Assembly (NCBI RefSeq): GCF_002706795.1
Contig: NZ_CP017705.1
Span: forward strand, 1,274,501-1,338,500
Direction: 5' to 3'
Length of the DNA: 64,000 nt
Origin: Brevibacillus laterosporus DSM 25
GTDB lineage: Bacteria > Bacillota > Bacilli > Brevibacillales > Brevibacillaceae
Shown here: positions 18,567 to 26,933 of the stretch, piece by piece
Position numbering within the stretch: the first letter of the stretch is position 1
How the letters are laid out: every line of letters starts with the position of its first letter
The notes under the pieces: model-generated
What the model saw: the letters and a program-made list of their open reading frames with translations, nothing else
The model's database searches: none
What the model was told of the DNA's origin: nothing
Position numbers and translations under genes: made by a program

Positions 18567-18730
18567 TACAATACTTTAAGGAGTAGAGAAAATAAGCTTG
18601 CAGCATATGCTATACAGAAACTAGAACAACTGTCTGAAAAAATGCATAACTTCCTTTTTCCTTTATTATGAAAAATGTAGTAAACTATTGTTGGAACAAA
18701 ACGGCTTGTACTAGAAAGGGGATGTGTTTT

Positions 18731-18790
18731 ATGAGAAATATCATTGTCGAAAATCTAATTGTTGGTGGGGATCACAGAGAATCCTGTTAA
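18731..18790 (+). CDS. Leader peptide upstream of rsgA
   Basis: A 19-codon reading frame encodes MRNIIVENLIVGGDHRESC. It has an excellent ribosome site (AAAGGGG, 9 bases before the ATG) and begins 138 bases before rsgA. Its last codons form one arm of a hairpin (18770-18784 with 18813-18828), and the other arm can instead pair with the rsgA ribosome site. The arrangement is that of a regulatory leader peptide. Whether it senses a drug, amino acid or ribosome state is unknown. Confidence 0.6.
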   Translation: MRNIIVENLIVGGDHRESC

Positions 18791-18864
18791 CACGGGCATA
18801 TTTCCTAAAACTGGATTCTTCTGTGGTCATGTCTGAGCTTTATACATGATTAGAGGAGGAGTCC
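18770..18864 (+). promoter_or_regulatory. Putative translational attenuator of rsgA
   Basis: Three arms can be seen. Arm 1 (18770-18784, GATCACAGAGAATCC) pairs with arm 2 (18813-18828, GGATTCTTCTGTGGTC) with one bulge. Arm 2 can alternatively pair with arm 3, the rsgA ribosome-binding site (18852-18864, AGAGGAGGAGTCC), using three G-U pairs. A ribosome on the leader peptide would cover arm 1 and favour the 2:3 pairing that hides the rsgA site. Confidence 0.55.
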
Positions 18865-18868
18865 TACC

Positions 18869-19933
18869 TTGGATCTCAAAACATTAGGCTGGAATCAATA
18901 TTTTGAACAACATTTTGCATCATATTCTGATCCTACATTTATTGTGGGCCGGGTTACATTAGAACATAAACGTATCTATCGCGTCATGACTGAAGGTGGC
19001 GAACTACTCGCTGAAATTAGTGGAAAAATGCGGTATCAAGCTTTTGATCGAGAAGATTATCCAGCAATAGGAGATTGGGTCGTAATGCAACCTCGCTGGA
19101 AAGAGCAAAAAGCTACGATTCATGCTATTTTACCACGACAAAGTAAGTTTTCACGTAAAGCGGCTGGTAATGCTCTCGAAGAACAGATCGTAGCAGCCAA
19201 CGTAAATACCGTATTTTTAGTTAATGCTCTTAATCAAGATTTTAATCTACGTCGTATTGAGCGTTATCTGCTAGTCACATGGGAATCTGGAGCTACTCCT
19301 GTTATTGTGCTTAGCAAAGCCGATCTATGTGAGGATGTTGAGAGCAAGATCGCTGAAGTGGAATCCGTAGCATTTGGGGTACCGATTTATGCGATTAGCT
19401 CTATAGCTCATCAAGGATTGGAGCAGATTCTTCCCTATGTTCAAACTGGGCAAACAGTTGCCTTACTTGGATCATCTGGGGTTGGAAAGTCCTCATTAGT
19501 CAATGCATTAAGCAATCAACAGCTCCAGGTTGTACAGGAAGTCCGTAGCGGTGATGATCGAGGAAAGCATACGACCACCCACCGAGAGTTGTTCTTGTTA
19601 CCTTCTGGAGGGCTAATGATTGATACTCCAGGGATGCGTGAACTCCAACTTTGGGATTCCAATGAAGGTTTAGCAGATACCTTTAAAGATATAGAGGAGC
19701 TGGCAGAACGCTGTCGCTTCTACGATTGCAAGCATACAACAGAACCAGGATGCGCCATTCAAACTGCGCTAGAGGATGGATCGCTCACAGACAAGCGTTA
19801 TCAAAACTATGAAAAGCTACAACGCGAGCTAGCCTTTCTAGCACGTAAGGAGAACAGACAAGCACAAACTGCCGAAAAGAATCGCTGGAAGAAGATAACG
19901 AAATCTATGCGTGATGCGCCTAAAAAGCGATAG
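18869..19933 (+). CDS. rsgA: Small-ribosomal-subunit biogenesis GTPase RsgA
   Basis: A 354-residue circularly permuted GTPase of the YjeQ/RsgA family. An N-terminal OB-fold is followed by the permuted G motifs: G4 LSKADL (about residues 151-156), G5 AISS, G1 GSSGVGKSSLVNAL (about 205-218) and G3 DTPGM (about 252-256). It ends in the zinc motif C-x5-C-x-H-x5-C (CRFYDCKHTTEPGC). It binds the 30S subunit and releases maturation factors. The TTG start lies 5 bases after AGGAGGAGTCC. The length exceeds the roughly 300 residues of the prpC-prkC-linked Bacillus copy, so it may be a second paralog. Confidence 0.9.
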   Translation: MDLKTLGWNQYFEQHFASYSDPTFIVGRVTLEHKRIYRVMTEGGELLAEISGKMRYQAFDREDYPAIGDWVVMQPRWKEQKATIHAILPRQSKFSRKAAGNALEEQIVAANVNTVFLVNALNQDFNLRRIERYLLVTWESGATPVIVLSKADLCEDVESKIAEVESVAFGVPIYAISSIAHQGLEQILPYVQTGQTVALLGSSGVGKSSLVNALSNQQLQVVQEVRSGDDRGKHTTTHRELFLLPSGGLMIDTPGMRELQLWDSNEGLADTFKDIEELAERCRFYDCKHTTEPGCAIQTALEDGSLTDKRYQNYEKLQRELAFLARKENRQAQTAEKNRWKKITKSMRDAPKKR

Positions 19934-19963
19934 CCCTGTACGATTCTTTGTCTTAAATAAAGA

Positions 19964-19999
19964 AAAAGGACTCGAGCCAATTCACTCGAGTCTTTTTTT
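19964..19999. terminator. Bidirectional terminator between rsgA and the IclR gene
   Basis: GACTCGAG and CTCGAGTC form the stem, with A residues before it and seven T residues after it. It serves both convergent genes. Confidence 0.88.
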
Positions 20000-20003
20000 A
20001 TTC

Positions 20004-20747
20004 CTACACAAGCATTTTGCCCATTCGAAATGCCGCATGCATGATGGGTGCAGCAATTTCCTTCATCTTCTCTTCTGTTAATCGGCTGGACGGCCCCGAA
20101 ACAGACAAAGCGGCAAATACTTTTCCCTGCTTGTCATAAATGGGGGCAGATACAGCTGCCGCCCCTACCTCCCGTTCTTCACTACTGGTGGCAAATCCGA
20201 CTTGCTTAATCTGCTCTAGCTGCTCTTGGTATTGATGCTTCTCTACCGAATCAGGCCAATTTGGAGCCATTAATAGTTCTTGTAACAATCTCTGATCAGC
20301 AAACGCCACCAGCACCTTACTGGAGGCTCCTACCGTCAACGACATTTTAGCCCCCACAGGAGCAACTCTTCTAATCGGTTGGTTGCTTTGAACTGCCTGA
20401 ATGCGAATTCGTTCTAGCCCGTCTATGACATACAAGCTCACCGTTTCTCCTAATAGATCGCGAAGCTTCTCCATCTCTGGCAATAAAATAACTGCTGGAT
20501 CATCCTCACGGGTCAAATTAGCTGATAATTCCCATACTCGAAATCCCAAACGGTACTTTTCAGTTTGAACGTTGCGTTGTAAAAATCCCTTGCTTTCAAG
20601 TGCGGCCAGCAACCGATGTACAGTACTTTTATGCAAACTAATCCGAGAAGCGATTTCACTTAATCCTAATTCCGTTGCATCCGTAAAACAAAGTAGGACA
20701 TCTAACGCCCTTTCTACGCTACGAACGGTTGCCTTGGGTTCTTCCAT
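20004..20747 (-). CDS. IclR-family transcriptional regulator
   Basis: A 247-residue regulator. The N-terminal winged helix reads VRSVERALDVLLCFTDATELGLSEIASRISLHKSTVHRLLAALESKGFLQRN. The C-terminal ligand-binding GAF-like domain contains LTVGASSKVLVAF, EEREVGAAAVSAPIYDKQGKVFAALSVSGPSSRL and a final amphipathic helix. The start at 20747 (MEEPKATVRS) follows GAAGGAAGGGAA; a longer in-frame start at 20792 has no ribosome site. No catabolic operon lies next to it, so its target is unknown. Confidence 0.9.
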   Translation of the reverse strand: MEEPKATVRSVERALDVLLCFTDATELGLSEIASRISLHKSTVHRLLAALESKGFLQRNVQTEKYRLGFRVWELSANLTREDDPAVILLPEMEKLRDLLGETVSLYVIDGLERIRIQAVQSNQPIRRVAPVGAKMSLTVGASSKVLVAFADQRLLQELLMAPNWPDSVEKHQYQEQLEQIKQVGFATSSEEREVGAAAVSAPIYDKQGKVFAALSVSGPSSRLTEEKMKEIAAPIMHAAFRMGKMLV

Positions 20748-20849
20748 GACTATTCCCTTCCTTCTCACGGTCGTTCCACCTAGTGAAACCATGTTCTATT
20801 TTTATAAGTATAACCGATTTATTGACCGCTGTAACCCTTTTTCCCTTTC

Positions 20850-20888
20850 AAAAAAACAGTGATCTCCTCCTCGTAAGCAGATCACTGT
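20850..20888 (-). terminator. Terminator downstream of the sftA-linked unknown gene
   Basis: ACAGTGATCT and AGATCACTGT form a perfect 10-bp stem. On the minus strand it is followed by TTTTTT. Confidence 0.85.
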
Positions 20889-20914
20889 TGTATACCTTTT
20901 AAGCTTTCTCTTGT

Positions 20915-21319
20915 TTACTGTACCTCCATGGTTATACCTGGATTGTAGCGTTTGAGATAATAAAATATCTCCTCTTTTTGTAAAACCTTATGCTCAGTTA
21001 GCATGTTGTGCTGCGTAAGATATTCAGATAAAGCTTTTGTTCCTTTTCCCATACGGCGAATAGCGGCGTCAGGAGTCGTCAGCATGGCAGGTACCAACAG
21101 CTGATAGTACCATGTTCCCCTCGCTTCCTCCGATACATCTACCGAAAGCTCGATATCAGGATGTTCAAAGGCAAACAGTGTGTCAAATCGTTCAGAGGTT
21201 GTCAGTTCTTGGGTTGTAGGAATCGAGATACGCCATACAGAAAGATAGTACTCTTCATTAAATAGCGCCAGCTCATCTGTAACAAGCTGGTATGACTTTC
21301 GATCATGATTCACTTCCAT
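20915..21319 (-). CDS. Unrecognised 134-residue protein downstream of sftA
   Basis: I do not recognise this family. The protein is acidic and soluble, with no signal or membrane segment. It has alternating strands (YYLSVWRISIPTT, IELSVDVSEEARGTWYYQLLVPAML) and a helical C-terminus (KALSEYLTQHNML, LQKEEIFYYLKRYNPG). It follows sftA by 38 bases on the same strand and ends at a strong terminator, so it is probably cotranscribed with sftA. A role in chromosome segregation is only guilt by association. Confidence 0.65.
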   Translation of the reverse strand: MEVNHDRKSYQLVTDELALFNEEYYLSVWRISIPTTQELTTSERFDTLFAFEHPDIELSVDVSEEARGTWYYQLLVPAMLTTPDAAIRRMGKGTKALSEYLTQHNMLTEHKVLQKEEIFYYLKRYNPGITMEVQ

Positions 21320-21357
21320 TTTACAACCTCCTAGTAGTTGGCAGCTTTTCTGGATTT

Positions 21358-24300
21358 CTAAAATAAATTACTTCCTTCCCCTAACGCTTGGGCATCCTCT
21401 GCCGTAATTAATACCGTACGGGGCTTACCTCCATTTTGTCCTGCAACGTAACCGCTAGCCTCCATCATTTCAATTAAACGAGCAGCACGATTATATCCGA
21501 TACGGAATCTACGTTGTAAACTTGATGCCGATGCCTGCCCTTGTTCGGCTACAAATACGAGGGCTTCATGGAACAGTGGGTCATCTCCCATCTCAATTGA
21601 TGAGACTTGTGCCTCTAATTCTTCCCTAGTAAAAATATATTCGGGCTTACGTTGTTTCTTGATTACAGATGTCACTGCATCAATTTCGTCATCATTTACA
21701 TAATTTCCTTGCAAACGAATCGGAGCCGTTCCACTTTCCAAAAAGAGCATGTCCCCTCTTCCAAGCAATCGTTCTGCTCCACTCTGATCCAAAATCGTAC
21801 GAGAATCAATTTGAGAGAAAACAGCAAAAGCAAGGCGTGTCGGAACGTTAGCTTTGATATTTCCAGTGATGATATCTACAGATGGACGTTGCGTAGCCAG
21901 CAATAAATGAATACCACAAGCTCGTGCCTTTTGGGCAATACGGATAATACAGTCTTCAACATCCTGCGGTGAGACCATCATCAAGTCGGCCAGCTCATCT
22001 ATAATAATGACAATATACGGCAATTCATCCTCTGTCGTTTGGTTGTAGCGTTCAATATCCCGAACACCAGCCTCGACGAAAAGAGTATAACGTTTTTCCA
22101 TCTCTTCCACAGCCCATTTGAGAGAAGCAGTTGCTTGTTTAGCATCTGTAACAACTGGAGTAACCAAATGCGGCAGATTATTATAAGGTGCCAATTCTAC
22201 CATTTTCGGATCGATAAGCAATAATCGTACTTGTTCTGGTGTAGACTTAAATAACAAACTAATAATAATCGAATTGATACAAACACTTTTACCTGATCCA
22301 GTAGACCCTGCCACTAAGCCGTGTGGCATCTTTTTAATATCAGCTACGATTGGCTCTCCACCAATATCCATCCCTAGTGCTATAGCGAGTGGCGAAGGAT
22401 GGTTCTTAAATTTGTCAGATTCCAGTATCCGGCGAATAAATACAGGCTCACTTTTACTATTCGGAACCTCAATACCGACCGCATTTCGTCCAGGAATCGG
22501 AGCTTCTATCCGAATATCCTTAGCAGCTAAATTTAATTTTATATCATCCGAGAGACCAGTAATTTTATTTACTTTAACTCCAGGTGCTGGCTGTAACTCA
22601 AAGCGTGTTACTGATGGACCTTTGACTATATTTACTACATTTGCATTTACATTAAAGTTACTGAGGGTTTCCTCTAGTAATTTCTTTTGCTCCAATGTGT
22701 GTTCGTAATCATCTTCATTTAAAGCCACAGTAGGAGTTAATAGAGCGGTCGTCGGAAATTCATACATTGGCCATTCTTCGGACAAGTCCTCACTCTCAGA
22801 TGCAAGCTGTTCCGATTGATTTTGACTAGTATAGGGGGATACTCTTTGCGTTACTTGCCCTACTAGCTCTGACTCTGCTGAGTACGATGATTGAAAAACA
22901 GGTTCTTCGGTCTGGGCAGAGTATGATGTTGGTGTTTTCAGCTCTTCCACAGATTGTGCCTGTTCCGCTCCAGCTATCTCTACTTCATCAGTGGTTCTGC
23001 CCTCTCCCGCTGCCACATAGGAAAAGGGAATAGGTAAGATTGGTTTCTTTTCCTCTACCTTTCTCTCCGTGCCCGGTATTGAAAAGTCGTGTACATGCTC
23101 CTGTTGCTCTATATCTACGAGTTCGTTAGAGACAGCTGGCTTATATCGCTCAGCCTGCTCCATTACCTCTGGTTTAACAGCAACCTGTGACGCTTCTGAC
23201 TGAGCTTGCTCTATTACCTCTGGTTTAACAGCAATCTCTGACGCTTCTGGCTGAGCTTGCTCTATTACCTCTGGCTTAACCGCAACCTCTGGTGCTTCTG
23301 ACTGAGCTTGCTCTATTATCTCTGGCTTAACAGCAACCTGTGACGCTTCTGACTGAGCTTGCTCTATTACCTCTGGCTTAACCGCAACCTCTGGCGCTTC
23401 TGACTGAGCTTGCTCCATGACCTCTGTTTTAACAGCAACCTCTGGCGCTTCTGACTGAGCATGCTCTATTATCTCTGGTTGAACAGCAGCTTCTGACGCT
23501 TCTGGCTGAGCTTGCTCTATTACCTCTGGTTTAACAACAGCCTCTGACGCTTTTGGCTCTGTACGCTGTACTTCCTCTTTTACGCTTAGCTCAGGCATTC
23601 TCCCTTGCCTTGCTGCTTGTAATCGTTGAGCTGCCAAAGCAGCAGCCTGCTCTCTCAAAGAATCGATTTCTAGCTTTTCTTGCTCCTGGTGGTTTTCCTC
23701 CTGAACCGATTCTCCCACCGTTACAATCACGATCTGCCCGTCTTCGTTAATTCGAGCTTGTCGAACCTGCTCACTTTTAACTGTGTTATCTCCCTCTTTA
23801 ATCTTCCCGTAGATCGGAGAGAACAGCTCTGTGGGTGCAAAAGGTTTTTTGGGTCTGTATGGCTCAGACTGATTATAATCTTCCTTTAAAGTAGAGCTAG
23901 CCGTATGCCCCTCTTGATAAGTAGCTTGAGCAGGTCTACTGTATCGAGAATCTGGTTCCTTCTGTTGCCCTCGGCGCGAGTAGCTATCTGTAATAGGTTG
24001 TTCTAAAGAATCTTCTTTCCATCTCTGACGACCTTCTGACTCAGAAACAATTCGTTCCTGTTGCGTGAAAAGATAATCTGTATTGTTCTTACTTTCTCTT
24101 GAATCCCACAGGCCCTGTTCACTTTTTTGTTGATTTCGTTGATACTGCGATGGCATTTTATCAGAAGCCATATCAGTCAAATGCCTTTTGCTTTTCCTCT
24201 GTTTTTCAAATTCACCGTCTGATACTACAGGAAACCGGAAGAACCGTGGACGCGTTCTTTCCATGAACTCGTTTAGCTCCTGCTCGTTATGATTGCGTGG

Positions 24301-24495
24301 GTAAATATTTTTGGTGCGCGCTTTCGTAGAAGAAGTCTGCCTCGCTTGACGGCTAACAAATTCTATCGGTTGCTCTTCATCTATAGGAACGTGTTTAGCT
24401 TCCCGATTATCGCCCTGCTCATTTACCTCTACTTCTACCTCTACTTCCATCATCTCTTGCCAAAATTTCTTTAGACGATCAAACAAACTAGCCAT
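21358..24495 (-). CDS. sftA: DNA translocase SftA (FtsK/SpoIIIE family)
   Basis: A 1045-residue cytosolic DNA translocase. There are no N-terminal membrane helices, which distinguishes SftA/YtpT from SpoIIIE. The long N-terminal half is acidic, low in complexity and rich in Glu, Gln and Ser. It carries about seven and a half copies of a 17-residue repeat near residues 315-447. The motor follows: Walker A GSTGSGKSVCINSII (about residue 728), Walker B YIVIIIDELADLM, and RPSVDIITGNIKANVPTRLAF. A C-terminal gamma winged helix (QASASSLQRRFRIGYNRAARLIEMME) reads KOPS-like DNA signals. It helps clear the chromosome from the division septum. It is longer than the B. subtilis protein, mainly because of the repeat tract. 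Confidence 0.93.
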   Translation of the reverse strand: MASLFDRLKKFWQEMMEVEVEVEVNEQGDNREAKHVPIDEEQPIEFVSRQARQTSSTKARTKNIYPRNHNEQELNEFMERTRPRFFRFPVVSDGEFEKQRKSKRHLTDMASDKMPSQYQRNQQKSEQGLWDSRESKNNTDYLFTQQERIVSESEGRQRWKEDSLEQPITDSYSRRGQQKEPDSRYSRPAQATYQEGHTASSTLKEDYNQSEPYRPKKPFAPTELFSPIYGKIKEGDNTVKSEQVRQARINEDGQIVIVTVGESVQEENHQEQEKLEIDSLREQAAALAAQRLQAARQGRMPELSVKEEVQRTEPKASEAVVKPEVIEQAQPEASEAAVQPEIIEHAQSEAPEVAVKTEVMEQAQSEAPEVAVKPEVIEQAQSEASQVAVKPEIIEQAQSEAPEVAVKPEVIEQAQPEASEIAVKPEVIEQAQSEASQVAVKPEVMEQAERYKPAVSNELVDIEQQEHVHDFSIPGTERKVEEKKPILPIPFSYVAAGEGRTTDEVEIAGAEQAQSVEELKTPTSYSAQTEEPVFQSSYSAESELVGQVTQRVSPYTSQNQSEQLASESEDLSEEWPMYEFPTTALLTPTVALNEDDYEHTLEQKKLLEETLSNFNVNANVVNIVKGPSVTRFELQPAPGVKVNKITGLSDDIKLNLAAKDIRIEAPIPGRNAVGIEVPNSKSEPVFIRRILESDKFKNHPSPLAIALGMDIGGEPIVADIKKMPHGLVAGSTGSGKSVCINSIIISLLFKSTPEQVRLLLIDPKMVELAPYNNLPHLVTPVVTDAKQATASLKWAVEEMEKRYTLFVEAGVRDIERYNQTTEDELPYIVIIIDELADLMMVSPQDVEDCIIRIAQKARACGIHLLLATQRPSVDIITGNIKANVPTRLAFAVFSQIDSRTILDQSGAERLLGRGDMLFLESGTAPIRLQGNYVNDDEIDAVTSVIKKQRKPEYIFTREELEAQVSSIEMGDDPLFHEALVFVAEQGQASASSLQRRFRIGYNRAARLIEMMEASGYVAGQNGGKPRTVLITAEDAQALGEGSNLF
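23153..23552 (-). repeat. 51-bp tandem repeat tract within sftA
   Basis: About 7.5 in-frame copies of a 51-base unit encode variants of EVIEQAQSEAPEVAVKP. Units differ by S/P, P/S, V/I and K/Q changes. The tract expands the acidic linker between the N-terminus and the motor domain. Confidence 0.9.
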
Positions 24496-24823
24496 CTCTA
24501 CTAGTCCTCTCTTCCTCTCTTAATTTAGAAAAGCTGGCTTTTCTGTCCTTTTCCACTATGTAACTGGCTGCTTTTCCCGCTAAACTTCAGAGAAGCGATA
24601 TTGAGGAATCACTTTATTCCTCATCCTTCTGCTTCCTATGCTGCACAGAAGGGTACATTATCCATTTTATCACGAATTGTGCAAAGAGAGGCGTCAATTC
24701 AATTTTTTGAACAAATTTCGAAACCATCTGGATTCTCATGCGTATAACCATGTGAAGGAAATTATTTTCCAACCTAGAATATTCATCCAAGACTACCCAA
24801 TTTGAAAAGAGGTGCTTTTTTTT
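24496..24823. other. Divergent spacer between sftA and the lipoprotein gene
   Basis: This 328-bp AT-rich region holds the promoters of both genes. A hairpin GAGGAAT/ATTCCTC lies at about 24612-24628. I see no coding sequence. Confidence 0.4.
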
Positions 24824-26155
24824 ATGAAGAAAACAACTGTAGGAGCTGCTGTACTGGCATCATCTGTTTTAGTAATGACAGGTTGCTCAACCGATGGAGC
24901 GATGCTTCGAGATGCAACTGTGAATAGTTTGGATAAAGGAAGCTACAATCTTGCTGGTTCCTTTAAACTAACTGGTAATTTTGATGAAGTTTTGAAAAAA
25001 CAAAAGACATTAACAGATGAACAAGTAGGAATTCTGGAAAGTGTGAAAGAAGGCATTTCGTTTGAAGGCGTTCAAGCCGACACGACAAGTGCTAAATTAA
25101 CAATGACTCTAAACAATGATAAGGCTTTACGTGACCACAAAGTATGGGAAAGTAAAGACAAGGCATCTCTTGAAATGATTGTTGATAAGCAAGATATCTA
25201 CGTGAAATCTCCTGTCGATAAGAAATATTTGAAATATGCACAAGATATGCAATTGGCTGATACAGCTAACATAGATCCAGCACTTTTGAAAAAATTTAGC
25301 GAAGATGTAAACAAACTCTCAATGAAATTCGCTAACAGTTATATCAAAGGCTTTGACTTTAAAGGCTCTTCTGTAAAAAGCAAAGGCGAAGAAACTGTTA
25401 AATTACCAAATGGTGAGGAATTAAAAGCAACTCACTTGACAGTTGAGCTTGATACGAAAAACCTAATTGAATTAGCTTACTACATTGCAAAAGATGCAAC
25501 TGTTAATCCAGAAGTTCGCTCTTTCGCTATTGATTTGACCACAATGGCTACCAAGTTCTCTGATCAAGCTATTGAGGCTAAGAAAACTCTTCTGAAAGAC
25601 GAAGAATATCGTAAACAAGCTACAGAGCAAGTAGACCTAATGGTGGCTGCTGCGAAAGTCGGCATTTCTGACTTCGAAAAAGAAAATAGCCCTGAAAAAC
25701 TAGTAGAACTAGCTAAAACAGAAGGCGGACTACAAAGCCTGAAATTAAAACTAGACTACTGGATCGACAAAGATAAATTACCGGTACGCTCTACTGTAAC
25801 AGTTGATGTTACCATGAAAGATCCAAAAGCTACTGATAAAGATACAACTCCAATTACGTTTGGTTTTATTGGCGATAGCTACCAATGGAACTTTGGTAAA
25901 GCAACACCATTCGTAGTTCCTGGCAAAAACGATGCAATCAACTTCTCCGATCTAGCTAAAGATAAAGATGCAATCAAAAACTTTGATGAAAAAGGCTACT
26001 TCCATAAGATCATTAAAGAAGTACAAGCACAAGAAGAAGAAATGAAAAAATTAGAAGCTGAAATGGAAGCATTAGAGGCAAAAGAAAAAGCAGAACAAGC
26101 TAAAGAAAAAGCTACAGAAGCAAAACCAAAAACTCCTGAAACAAAAACAAAATAA
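24824..26155 (+). CDS. Exported lipoprotein of unknown function
   Basis: A 443-residue lipoprotein with the signal peptide KKTTVGAAVLASSVLVMTGC, where the Cys is the lipid anchor. The body is Lys- and Asp-rich, with alternating strands typical of a large beta-sheet lipoprotein fold (SYNLAGSFKLTGNF, TSAKLTMTLNN). It ends in a charged coiled-coil stretch with repeated EAK-type units, from about residue 405. I do not recognise a named family. The start at 24824 follows AAAGAGGTG; an in-frame GTG at 24812 is inside the ribosome-site region. Its terminator has been split by the adjacent insertion sequence. Confidence 0.75.
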   Translation: MKKTTVGAAVLASSVLVMTGCSTDGAMLRDATVNSLDKGSYNLAGSFKLTGNFDEVLKKQKTLTDEQVGILESVKEGISFEGVQADTTSAKLTMTLNNDKALRDHKVWESKDKASLEMIVDKQDIYVKSPVDKKYLKYAQDMQLADTANIDPALLKKFSEDVNKLSMKFANSYIKGFDFKGSSVKSKGEETVKLPNGEELKATHLTVELDTKNLIELAYYIAKDATVNPEVRSFAIDLTTMATKFSDQAIEAKKTLLKDEEYRKQATEQVDLMVAAAKVGISDFEKENSPEKLVELAKTEGGLQSLKLKLDYWIDKDKLPVRSTVTVDVTMKDPKATDKDTTPITFGFIGDSYQWNFGKATPFVVPGKNDAINFSDLAKDKDAIKNFDEKGYFHKIIKEVQAQEEEMKKLEAEMEALEAKEKAEQAKEKATEAKPKTPETKTK

Positions 26156-26258
26156 TAAGTAGCTTTTGTAAGAAAAGACCGTAGAGCCATTTGATAAGCT
26201 CCCCTTAAAGTAGACAGGTGAAATAATAAAAACCTGCTGCTCTAAGGGGAGTTTTTTC

Positions 26259-26933
26259 ATGCATAAAAAATGGAGTGCGCAAGAGAAATTGGCGGTGTTA
26301 CAGGAAATTGAAAGAAGCCAAATAGGATTGGCGGCTGCCGCCAAAATGTATGGTATCGGAAAAACAACATTGATCGAATGGAGAGATCGTTATGAGTTAA
26401 ACGGATTTGAAGGGTTGGAACATCGAATCTGTAACAGAAGTTACTCTGCGGATCTCAAGATCCAAGCGGTTAAAGATTATCTATCTGGGGCATTATCTCA
26501 AAGTCAAATCATCCGAAAGTACAAAATTGCTTGCCGAACCCAACTCCGTCGTTGGATTCAGAAGTATAATGATCATAGCAGCTTAACATCGTATTATGGG
26601 GGAGCAAAAGCTATGACAAAGGGTCGGGCTACAACATGGCAGGAACGGATAGATATTGTTCAGTATTGTCTTGCACATAACTATGACTATCAGAAGACCG
26701 TGAGCCAGTATCAGGTCTCTTATCAGCAAGTATACCAGTGGGTTAAAAAGTATGAGAATGGCGGTCAAGATGCGTTACAGGATGGTAGGGGGCGTAAGAA
26801 ACCGGAGGAAGAACTAACTGAAGCGGATCGGCATAAGCTCGCCATGAAGAAGCTGGAATATGAAAATGAGCGCCTTCGCGCGGAGGTTGCTTTCTTAAAA
26901 AAGTTACAGGAGTTCCAAAGGAGGCGAACTTAG
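26259..26933 (+). CDS. IS3-family transposase OrfA (DNA-binding)
   Basis: A 224-residue protein with several helix-turn-helix units: LGAAAKMYGIGKTTLIEWRDRY-type at residues about 22-45, a second at about 75-95 (SQSQIIRKYKIACRTQLRRWIQKY) and a third at about 135-155 (YQKTVSQYQVSYQQVYQWVKKY). A C-terminal leucine-rich helix follows (KLEYENERLRAEVAFLKKL). This is the IS150-type OrfA plan, longer than OrfA of many other IS3 subgroups. A slippery heptamer at 26897-26903 near its 3' end allows a -1 shift into orfB. Confidence 0.92.
   Translation: MHKKWSAQEKLAVLQEIERSQIGLAAAAKMYGIGKTTLIEWRDRYELNGFEGLEHRICNRSYSADLKIQAVKDYLSGALSQSQIIRKYKIACRTQLRRWIQKYNDHSSLTSYYGGAKAMTKGRATTWQERIDIVQYCLAHNYDYQKTVSQYQVSYQQVYQWVKKYENGGQDALQDGRGRKKPEEELTEADRHKLAMKKLEYENERLRAEVAFLKKLQEFQRRRT
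26897..26903 (+). promoter_or_regulatory. Programmed -1 frameshift site of the IS element
   Basis: A AAA AAG is in the zero frame of orfA (codons TTA AAA AAG). The -1 frame is open from here without interruption into orfB, as in IS150 and IS3 elements. Confidence 0.8.

Noticed and set aside
18432-18671. 79-codon plus-strand frame at the end of the aconitase gene
   Set aside because: It starts within aconitase in another frame and runs through the terminator.
23131-23570. CRISPR-like array
   Set aside because: The 51-base repeats are contiguous, in frame, and encode the linker of SftA; there are no unique spacers.
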